Of a stretch of DNA of 64,000 bases, positions 56,011-64,000 are shown in pieces (position 1 is the first letter of the stretch; every line of letters starts with the position of its first letter). A model generated the notes under the pieces. The model searched no databases. It saw nothing but the letters and a program-made list of their open reading frames with translations, and had not been told where the DNA came from. The translations under genes were made by a program, and so were the position numbers. Source of the stretch: Asparagopsis taxiformis. Its lineage: Eukaryota; Rhodophyta; Florideophyceae; Bonnemaisoniales; Bonnemaisoniaceae. Location: the NCBI GenBank assembly GCA_030407315.1, contig JALQPE010002462.1, positions 62,001 to 126,000 on the forward strand, written 5' to 3'.

Positions 56011-59000
56011 CACTTCCGCGCAGCAAACTCCGGTGACAGGATCACCACTGCAATCTTCGCAGTGCGCATAGCGTTGATCATCTTCGCAGATGCCTTTTGC
56101 CCGGGTCGCAGCTCTGCCTTGTCTAGAAATACTTTGAAACCCAGTGCAACCAGCAGGTCGTATAGCGGCTCGGCGATAGTCCACTTGTCAGTACCGGCGT
56201 GACTAATGAACACGTCGTAGACTTCATCTGATGGAGGTCGATGTGGATGTGGTTGTGAAAGTGGTGGCAGAGGTGGCTCATCTTGGCGCGGGAGTTGAGT
56301 GCTGTCTATGACCAGATCAATGTGATACATACGGTACAACGATGAAATAAATAGTCGGGATGTATCAAGGAAATAATGAGCTCCATCGACATCACCTTCC
56401 ACGGTGGCTATAGTGAAGGATGAGTCGCCTTCCTTGTATGTTACATTCGATGGAAATGAAAAATCGTACAGGTCGAACTCTCGATTGCAAACAAGCCGAG
56501 GATTTGCAGCTATGTTCGATGCAGTACTGTCGCCATCGGGTTGTACTTCGTCAAACAGCTCCCCTGACGATACATTCCACGACATTGATTTGCTCTCAGC
56601 TACTCCCATCTCTTCGTCTACGCAGACAACTGCAATGGCTGAGATGAGGCTACAATCCGGGCTGAACCACATCGACTCAATGTCTCGCTCTAGACCTTCT
56701 TGCGCCGTACTACTGGAGTCATCAGAACCTGAAGAATGCGATGACACTTGTTCACCGTCGGGTGTTAACGACAACGCCCAACCATCAAGATCTGAGAATG
56801 AGTGCAGCACATTGCCGTTCTGCACGTCGACGACATGGACGGTACAGTTTCTTGCACCAGCATGAAATGCAACAAATCGGCGATTGTTTGACACAGCGAG
56901 TGGATCAGACCAAATATAATTATTCGGAATTTTGCAGCTGGAAATGACGCGATCGGTTTGTTGTGACACGTCCTCCATGCTGCGTATCTCCAGACTTTCC
57001 GACCGATAATTCCGCGTCAACATTGTTGCCGCATCCTCAGAAACTGCAAAAGTGTTCACGCCCGGTAAGAACACATCGTCTTGTTCGTTGCTGCTGCTGA
57101 TGGGCTGCGCATCCCAAACTTGTACTTTTCTCCCATCCAACCCGAACAATTCCGAGTCATCTCTGATACAAAACATACAGTCAGAATAAATGAATGCATT
57201 GGGAAGAGTCTGCATCAACGATGCGTCCCGACCGTCGTTGCTAACACGCCACATCCAGATAAATTCTATATCCGCGGAATATAAAAAGCGCCCATCACTA
57301 CTGAATAGTACACTTTCCACCCCACCGATAGATTTTTCAGATGACGTCCAGAGATTTTCGCCGCTCCGCACATCCCAAATCCGAGTCGTTTTATCATCCG
57401 ATCCTGAGGCCAGTAAGTTCCCATCACGTGTCAGCGCCACGCAGTTCACACGATCTGCGTGCCCCTCAAACACTCTCGCACTGTCAAAGCTTTCAGTTTC
57501 CCAGACATGGATATTTCCATCCCATGACCCGGATACCATAATATCTTCACTTCCACTCACTGCCAGCGAAGATACGAGATTATCATGCGCGTTGACAGTT
57601 TGAATTGTCGTACCGCTATCTATATCCATCACTACGAGTCGTCCTCGACTAGTACCAACAACCAATTTCCCCACCGATGGCAGTACTTGCATACTGGTGG
57701 ACTTCTCTTCGTGTTCTAGTTCAGCTTCCATAGATCTCCATTTCTCGTACTCTTTCCAAATAATGACTTGTCCTTTGCGACTGCATGAATATATCAACTC
57801 CGAAGAGCGGTCGAAAAACACATTCATTACCACGTCATCTTCCTCATATCCAATGAGCGACTTCTTCACTTTCCCATCGCGACTGTTCAATACATTAACC
57901 TCTCCTTCCCACCCTCCCACAACCACTTCTTCTCCCGCCCCAGTACATATGCATCTTCCCCCACTCTCCAGCCCCAGCACACGTTTCAGCGAGCTCCTCC
58001 CACTCCTCAACACCCCAGGCCCAGCACGAGCCCAAGGCCGACGCCCGTATCGCTCAATACTACAAATTATTCTCTCCACTATAACGCTTTCGCTTGACAC
58101 ATCTCGCAATCTTCCGTACAACTGAAATGTGCACTCTTTTCTGTTCTCAACGCAATATGGTACCATACAGAGCACCATTGCCCGCTCAACAATACCAATA
58201 TCGCTCATAACTCTTCTACACATTTCAGTCTTCTCGCTCTTCTCCAAATGCATTCGTAGCAGTTGCAATTCAGAGATGATCTTCTGAAACGGCAGTTGCT
58301 CCTTGTTATCGTTCATTTCCTCAATCCAGCGATACTCCGTCAGCAGTTGCAGCGCGTCGGTCGCCTGTCCGGCTCCGACAAGGTGTCGAACGACGTTATC
58401 GATCATGTATTTATCTTTGCTCCCCAGTTTCCACCATTCTTCTCCTGCCGTGCTATTCGATTCTTCATCCACTTGTTCATCGTTTGCGACTTCGCATGTC
58501 CGTATCGATGCCCGGTATGCATCAACAAACCGAGCATGCCATGTTCCCACTCCCTCGCTCCCCTCCGCCATTTCCACGCATAGGTCGTGAACAAGATCAT
58601 GCAGCCGTACCCCAACGATTAACCCTTTCTTGTCTACATCTAGCGATACAACACTGTGTCTCGAGAACATCCTCACTCCAACTAGTCCATCATTCACACC
58701 CCATAGCTTCTCGATCGCACATAATGGAAGACTCATCTGCTTCTCCATCACACAAAACGACCGAAACATCTCTCCCACTGTCATGCACTTCCCCTTCCAC
58801 TCCTTCTCCAGCGACTCCAAGCTCAACTGTAGGGCCGCATTCAGTCCCACATGTCTATTCCCACCTTCTGCATCCGAAACTTGCGTTCTACTTTTCTGCA
58901 AACTCTCCCAGTACTGTGCGATTCCATCCGGTCCACACACATCTGTCCGTGTACCCAGCACATCTTGCAATGCAGACCCAGCGACACTCAGTGCCAGTGG

Positions 59001-59870
59001 TAGCCCTGCGCAAAAGTCAATTATCTTGTCCAGTGCATCACGATTGGGGGACGAGAATGACGGAAGTGTGTGAGGGTGGATACCGGCATAGCAACAAAAA
59101 ATTTCAACACAGGTTTCTCTGCGCGAAAGTTCAGGACTCACTGAAATCGACACGTCATGCGTGGGTACACGTCCAACTTTTTCATTCCTGGTTGACGTCA
59201 GCACTTTGCAGCTTGCTTTCTCAATCCCCTGAACAGCTTGGCACGCGGAATCTACCAGCGTGTAGACGTTGGAGTCGACATCCCATACATCATCAAACAT
59301 GAGGAGAAACTGCTTCTGCGCCAAGAGATCAACTAGCTTCTCCATCATAAGGACATGGGTATTCTCCGTTGCAGCAAGCTCAGTGAATCTGGGAATAAAT
59401 GTCGGGAATGCTTCGGTGACAACCGCTTTGAGTTGGTCCAGGAGCTTTTGTACTGTAGCATCGTGACCGAGTTGGATGAACCACACGCCGTCTGGAAACT
59501 TTGTCCAAACGTCTGGATTCCTGCCAAGGGCGCGCAGGATAGTCGTCTTCCCTGCGCCACCCATACCGACGAGTGCAATGGCGTTTTGGTTTGGGTCAAT
59601 GGACAGAAGAGCTCGCTTGGCCTTGCTTTCTGGAGTGCGGGAGTTTGGGGAGAAGTCTAGGACAGTCTGGCGGGAGTTGCGGGGCACGTAGAAGACGGCG
59701 GGCTGTGTGACATGCGATGGCTGTGCAGGAGACGAAGCAGGGGCAGTGGATGGAGGTGAAGAGTTGGTTTGATATGCATGGTCAGATACGGGTGTTTGAT
59801 GGGAGGCTGGAGTGGCGGCGTTGGGGGCGTTAGGGGCGGATTGATTCGGTCGATCGCTAGAATTGGTCAT
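55587..59870 (-). CDS. NB-ARC-WD40-TIR receptor-like protein 2
   Basis: This encodes 1427 aa from ATG 59870 (MTNSSDRPNQSAPNAPNAAT), chosen because it aligns with the start of NLR 1; the frame is open 153 codons further upstream but with 5'-UTR-like composition. After a Pro/Ser/Thr-rich N-terminus comes YVPRNSRQTVLDFSP, shared with NLR 1, then NB-ARC with P-loop GMGGAGKT (103-110), FLLMFDDVW (188-196), KVLTSTR (222-228), GLPLALS (289-295) and an MHD-type RLHDLV. WD40 repeats fill about 650-1190 (VSGSWDGNIHVWE, ASGSDDKTTRIWDV). The TIR domain starts near 1215 (YDVFISHAGTDK, VFLDKAELRPGQ, WTLKELM); Glu1291 is at the catalytic position of NAD-cleaving TIRs. No introns. It is probably a cytosolic immune sensor by analogy with NLR families, with the TIR effector placed C-terminally. 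Confidence 0.93.
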   Translation of the reverse strand: MTNSSDRPNQSAPNAPNAATPASHQTPVSDHAYQTNSSPPSTAPASSPAQPSHVTQPAVFYVPRNSRQTVLDFSPNSRTPESKAKRALLSIDPNQNAIALVGMGGAGKTTILRALGRNPDVWTKFPDGVWFIQLGHDATVQKLLDQLKAVVTEAFPTFIPRFTELAATENTHVLMMEKLVDLLAQKQFLLMFDDVWDVDSNVYTLVDSACQAVQGIEKASCKVLTSTRNEKVGRVPTHDVSISVSPELSRRETCVEIFCCYAGIHPHTLPSFSSPNRDALDKIIDFCAGLPLALSVAGSALQDVLGTRTDVCGPDGIAQYWESLQKSRTQVSDAEGGNRHVGLNAALQLSLESLEKEWKGKCMTVGEMFRSFCVMEKQMSLPLCAIEKLWGVNDGLVGVRMFSRHSVVSLDVDKKGLIVGVRLHDLVHDLCVEMAEGSEGVGTWHARFVDAYRASIRTCEVANDEQVDEESNSTAGEEWWKLGSKDKYMIDNVVRHLVGAGQATDALQLLTEYRWIEEMNDNKEQLPFQKIISELQLLRMHLEKSEKTEMCRRVMSDIGIVERAMVLCMVPYCVENRKECTFQLYGRLRDVSSESVIVERIICSIERYGRRPWARAGPGVLRSGRSSLKRVLGLESGGRCICTGAGEEVVVGGWEGEVNVLNSRDGKVKKSLIGYEEDDVVMNVFFDRSSELIYSCSRKGQVIIWKEYEKWRSMEAELEHEEKSTSMQVLPSVGKLVVGTSRGRLVVMDIDSGTTIQTVNAHDNLVSSLAVSGSEDIMVSGSWDGNIHVWETESFDSARVFEGHADRVNCVALTRDGNLLASGSDDKTTRIWDVRSGENLWTSSEKSIGGVESVLFSSDGRFLYSADIEFIWMWRVSNDGRDASLMQTLPNAFIYSDCMFCIRDDSELFGLDGRKVQVWDAQPISSSNEQDDVFLPGVNTFAVSEDAATMLTRNYRSESLEIRSMEDVSQQTDRVISSCKIPNNYIWSDPLAVSNNRRFVAFHAGARNCTVHVVDVQNGNVLHSFSDLDGWALSLTPDGEQVSSHSSGSDDSSSTAQEGLERDIESMWFSPDCSLISAIAVVCVDEEMGVAESKSMSWNVSSGELFDEVQPDGDSTASNIAANPRLVCNREFDLYDFSFPSNVTYKEGDSSFTIATVEGDVDGAHYFLDTSRLFISSLYRMYHIDLVIDSTQLPRQDEPPLPPLSQPHPHRPPSDEVYDVFISHAGTDKWTIAEPLYDLLVALGFKVFLDKAELRPGQKASAKMINAMRTAKIAVVILSPEFAARKWTLKELMCFLERFRQGGEHEVIIIPVFYRLTLNDCRDEKSLFSLVDEKGESVFMKEGFLQRMAKEREYGVGDVLKALQSLRNITGIENKNRVTNGDSAAEKAAQRKFVEEIRDAIVEAMGRRKSGTTVGLNLAQWFSCTIA

Positions 59871-60204
59871 GTTTACCCGAGTATTTGGAGAATAGAGGCG
59901 GAGAAGAAGTTTCGATGTGGAGATGAACGGTATGGCTGGAGAGGCGAGCGCAGAAGTGGTGACGGTGGGCGTTGGGAGAGTGGGAAACGAGATTGGTGAG
60001 TGGCGTTGAGGCGGATTGGTTTGGAGGTTTGTTCGCTGAAGACTGTAGCGAGATGATGGATGAAGATGGATTGAAGGTTTGGAAGTAGTCGGCGACTGTG
60101 GGAACGGGAACCGAACAGAACAGAACAGAAGAGGGGAGGGGACTTGCTGCTGCTGCAGTAGAGCGGTGCGTGGCAGGAGTACAACAATGCGGTATTGGTA
60201 TCTG

Positions 60205-60213
60205 TAAAATATA
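60205..60213 (-). promoter_or_regulatory. TATA box candidate of NLR 2
   Basis: TATATTTTA on the minus strand, about 340 nt before ATG 59870, so it implies a longer 5' UTR than at the other genes. It is about 80 nt downstream of the CACGTGTAC inverted repeat. Confidence 0.35.
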
Positions 60214-60292
60214 GCTCTGGTCTTTGTCCAATGAAAGAGTGCCAACTGTTGCATCATCCAATTGGAGCAGTTGATCTGCAAAATATCTCGTG

Positions 60293-60312
60293 CACGTGTA
60301 CGAGTACACGTG
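60293..60312. promoter_or_regulatory. Perfect inverted repeat of CACGTGTAC
   Basis: CACGTGTAC, two bases, GTACACGTG: two copies of the shared 9-mer head to head with 2 bp between. It lies 423-442 nt before the NLR 2 ATG and upstream of its likely TATA box, an arrangement expected for a dimeric transcription factor. Confidence 0.5.
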
Positions 60313-61054
60313 TATCTCACAATACGCACGACGCGCGTGTCTCGCGACTGCTCATGCGACCGGACCGACTGGGCACAACCAATGGTCGTCGACGATTTCC
60401 TTATTTCAAACTCAATTTCTCCTATTTACACCTTTATTTCAACATGACACCCTACGCATCGCACCTGCCGCTCGATCTCCCGCAACACGAAAGCTCTCTC
60501 TCAGTGGCTGTGGCAATACAACTCTCCCTAAATCCGCAACGAGTGGCATTACATACAAATTTGTGAAACCAGATACACCACACAGCCGGTGTGATGTCTG
60601 CTGCAGGCATGGTGGCAGTAGATATGCTGTCACAGTCTGTAATAATTTTTACTGATGACTTTCTCAAACGTAGATCGCGCGTTTCGTCATCACACATTTT
60701 CTGTACCCAGCAGTAATGAATGACTGCACGTGCTGACAAACTTTCAGAACATTTTAGCGAGTGCGAGAATAATGAGCAGATGTCGACGTGCTTGGGGAAG
60801 ATGAGGGTGGACTGCCGCAGAAAGCGAAACAGTTTCTTGCATGTAGTATGTACACTATGGTAGGGTGACACAAGTTTCTATGACAGACAGTAACATTTGA
60901 CAGCGTTGAGCGTACAAGAACCGATGATGGTGTCTGTTTAGCCCAGTCACTAATGTATCGCACATTGCCAAACAACAGAAACGCACTGCGAACACGCGGA
61001 TCCCATTATCGAATCTTTGTCCAGGAAGACTACCTCATCAATCCACATCCTCTC
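60313..61054. other. Spacer, no gene seen
   Basis: About 740 bp between the NLR 2 promoter and the second copy of the duplicated block. No frame or structure is convincing. Confidence 0.45.
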
Positions 61055-62250
61055 CGATACCATCCGCTCTTCCGGTCGCACTCGTGCGCAACATGCGGCC
61101 GTCCAACAACTCGATAATTGGCAATCCCATCATTCGACTTTTACTTGATCAAACAAGCTATTTCACGCCGATCAGCAACGTGGGCGAGATATGACGCCGC
61201 TCGATCGATCCAGAGCTATGGCGCCCTGCGCGTGCATCCACATCAACCCGTCTGCTCCCAATCGTGACTCCAGCTGCCACTCGATTAACCAGTTATCATG
61301 CCTCTACTCGGTCTGCCCAGAACTTGCACCGCGCCCAATATCGGCGCTCACAGATTCGTGCTGATCGTATGTTTCGGTGGATCGGTGGCAGTCTCCCAGT
61401 CTCCGTCTCCGAAATCCTTGTACTGCGAAATTGCGCACACCAACTGGTTGAACATGACTCTGTCATCTCCGGCTCATGCGTCACACCGATCAGCCAACTT
61501 CCTCTCATCCTCTCATACCTATCCACCTCAGTTTAGCATGCTGAGGTCAAAAGCTCTTGAACGCTTTTTCACCAGCACAGATATAGATGTGTTCCAGCCA
61601 GTCATCACAGTTGTACTGCTCTGTTCCTGTTTAGGCTTGTGTGAGGAAAGCGCTAGTCGTATTCAACTGAAATGAGCGCGTCCCAGTCGACAGTTCCCGT
61701 TCGACAAGTACTAAATTTATTGAACCAGTTGCGTCCATCCATTCCGTGTGTCGCAGTTGAATACAGATTAGAGTACGTTGGAACTTCATTTGTTTATCAA
61801 CAAATTCTTGGTATTGCACTAGGCGATAGTACAGCTGAACCATTGCGCAAGATTTAGACCAACAGTTGTTCCACTTTTCCGACGCCCCATCGCCTCCACG
61901 ATTGCGTCTCTGATCTTTTCAACAAATTTTCGTTGCGCAGCCTTTTCCGCTGCGCTATCCCCATTCGTCACTCTGTTCTTGTTCTCGATACCAGTTATAT
62001 TCCTCAGAGATTGCAGCGCCTTCAACACATCCCCGACTCCATATTCCCGCTCCTTCGCCATTCGCTGCAGGAATCCCTCCTTCATGAACACGCTCTCTCC
62101 CTTCTCGTCAACCAAACTAAACAGCGACTTCTCATCTCTGCAATCATTCAGCGTCAAGCGGTAGAAGACAGGAATGATGATTACTTCATGTTCACCCCCC
62201 TGACGGAATCGCTCCAAGAAGCACATCAATTCCTTCAGCGTCCACTTGCG
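61055..62250. repeat. Duplicated block, copy 2
   Basis: Direct repeat of about 54820-56010, about 6.23 kb away. Similarity falls off sharply near 62250, inside the TIR domain, although protein homology continues. Confidence 0.85.
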
Positions 62251-64000
62251 TGCAGCAAACTCGGGCGACAGGATCACCACTGCAATCTTGGCAGTGCGCA
62301 TCGCGTGGACCATCTTCTCCGGTGCGTTCTGCCCGGGCCGTAGCTCTTCGCGATCCAGGAACACCTTGTAGCCGAGCGCAACGAGCAGCTCGTACAATAG
62401 CACAGCGATGGTGAGTTTGTCAGTGCCAGTATGGCTGATGAACACATCATATTCTTCGTGTGGTTCTGCTGTAGCGTCTCTCTCTTTGTGTTGCTGTTGG
62501 GGTGTGTTTTGTAAGAGGTGGATGGGAGAGTAGTGGGAGAGGTGGTTGGGGGCGAAAAGTAAGTTGCATGTCGTCAGTGATAAGATCGACATATCTGAGA
62601 CCTCCGTATCCTTGTGAGACCCAAAAGCGAGATCTGTCAAAACAGAAATAGGAGGATGAAACCGTGTCCTCCAGGGTGTTGATGGATGACCATGTATCGC
62701 TATGCTTGTATTCCAGAGAATCATGGCGAACATCATTCCTGAACGTCAGGAGCAGTTCTTCGCCTCGCATCCCCGGGCTTGAATTACTGTTGGACGCATT
62801 ACCCTGACCGCCAAGCTGTGGCTCGGCGAGCGGCTCTCCAGACGACATATTCCATGTCTGGACCATCGGATTACTTCCAGAGAAGCGGATAGCCGAGACA
62901 ATACTGCCATCCGAATTGAAACACAGTGATTCAACATATCGATCCGGATCTATAGATATGGATGTGTGCGACGCTTTCTAAAAATCGAGTGTTGGACTCG
63001 TAGACTTTTGAGATCTTCGGACTGTAGGAGACGGGCGTAATATTCTTGCTGTTCGGAGGGTAATTGTAATTTCCAGTCATGCTCATCACTGAACGTGCGA
63101 TGCTCATTTCCACTGTTCGCTTCAATGACATGAACGGCCCAGCCGCGAGATTTAGAAAAAGCAACGAAGCGGCGATCGTCTGAGACAGCGAGAGCGTTGG
63201 GATAAAAAAAATTCCCTTTTCAGAAATCTTGACGCTAGAGACGACACGATCGGAGCACTGGGACACATCACACATGTCACGAATCTCGAAGCATCCCAAT
63301 GCCATATTCCACGTCACCATTGTGGCTTTATCCGCAGAAACTGCAAAGGCGGAAATGTTTGGAAGAAAAGCATCGACTCGTTCCATGTTGCTATCAATTT
63401 GCTGTTCATCCCAAACATGTATTCGGTTCTCATTCAACGCGAACAATTCCGAGTCATTGCCAATGTAGAGCGCCTGGATACAACTCATTGAAGCATGGCG
63501 AAGAGTGCGCGAAAACGACATGCTGCGACCATCATCACTCAATCGCCACACCTTTATCGCATAATTGCCGACCACAGTGTATAACAGCCGCCCATCGCTG
63601 CTGAACAAAACATGTTCCCCTAATATGTAATCTTCTTCGGACTTGCATAAACGTTCGCCGCTGCGCAAGTTCCGAATAGTGAGAGCATTTGTAGCTGATA
63701 CTGAAGCTAACAGTCTTCCATCACCGCTCAGTGCTACTTGGCTCCTGGAAACGAATCCATCTCTCGAAGCTTTCCAGATGTGCTTGAAATTCACTGTGTC
63801 CCACACACGAACCCTTCCTTCCGTTGATACAGACGCTACAACATCTTCACGTTCCCCAGCCACCAACGAGCTCACCCCGCCGCTATGCGCATTGACTATC
63901 CGCACCGTGCTACCGCTTTTCACGTCTATCACAAACAGTCGTCCTTGATTAGTACCTACAACCATTTGCTCCAGCGTCGGCAATACTTGCATACAAAGGA
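61819..64000 (-). pseudogene. Third NB-ARC-WD40-TIR copy, frameshifted and cut by the window end
   Basis: Read from 64000 downward: WD40 repeats colinear with NLR 2 (MQVLPTLEQMVVGTNQGRLF, SVSTEGRVRVWDT), then a TIR domain (EEYDVFISHTGTDK, FLDREELRPGQ, WTLKELM) and the same C-terminus, stop at 61819. At least three frame changes break it: in an A8 run at 63204-63211, where one more base restores NALAVSDDRRFVAF; at about 62950-63000; and at about 62460-62520 just before the TIR. The TIR end is nearly identical to NLR 2 while the WD40 part is well diverged. The NB-ARC part, if present, lies beyond the window. A TIR-only product from the intact last frame is conceivable but unsupported. Confidence 0.85.

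Noticed and set aside
1..64000. CRISPR arrays, bacterial operons, IS elements or plasmid features
   Set aside because: No regularly spaced repeats, no Shine-Dalgarno spacing and no terminal inverted repeats with target duplications were seen; the tRNA, TATA and poly(A) signals are eukaryotic.

Overview
This window looks like nuclear DNA from an intron-poor eukaryote. The evidence is an initiator tRNA-Met with the eukaryotic A54 and A60 features and an oligo-T pol III stop, TATA boxes about 55-95 nt before several start codons, AATAAA signals, long uninterrupted reading frames of up to 4.3 kb, NB-ARC proteins, and genes scattered on both strands without operon spacing. A red alga is my best guess. 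It rests on intron poverty plus one open frame with a Phe-containing, plastid-transit-like N-terminus; it is an inference, not an identification.

Layout. The left part (1-17.3 kb) holds the start of a secreted-protein gene running off the edge, a tail-to-tail pair of two-TM paralogues (family C, 1.9-5.1 kb), a secreted Cys-containing protein (8.4 kb), a large NB-ARC-WD40-TIR receptor-like gene (9.6-13.7 kb), the tRNA, and a secreted von Willebrand A-like protein (15.9 kb).

The middle (17.7-45.8 kb) is an array on the minus strand of two alternating gene families that I do not recognise. Family A is a WD40-like propeller followed by a conserved helical module, a coiled coil, a hydrophobic Gly-containing segment and an EF-hand-like tail. 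Family B has membrane-spanning segments at the N-terminus and a Ser/Arg-rich tail of variable length. In transcription order the array is B-A-(unknown gene U)-relics of A-A(frameshifted)-B-A-B-A. A further intact A gene lies on the plus strand at 52.0 kb.

The right part (46.4-64 kb) holds a membrane-protein frame with one in-frame stop, a possible plastid-targeted two-exon gene, a U-family relic, the extra A gene, a second full NB-ARC-WD40-TIR gene (55.6-59.9 kb), and a decayed third copy cut by the window end. The last two share a nearly identical block of about 1.2 kb that covers the TIR end and the 3' flank.

Taken together this looks like a fast-evolving cluster: tandem duplicates, relics, patches of near-identity and frameshifts, with TIR-type NLRs on both sides of the A/B array. 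The motif CACGTGTAC recurs in the intergenic DNA of these families. A joint role in innate immunity or self/non-self recognition is a hypothesis based on architecture and neighbourhood only.
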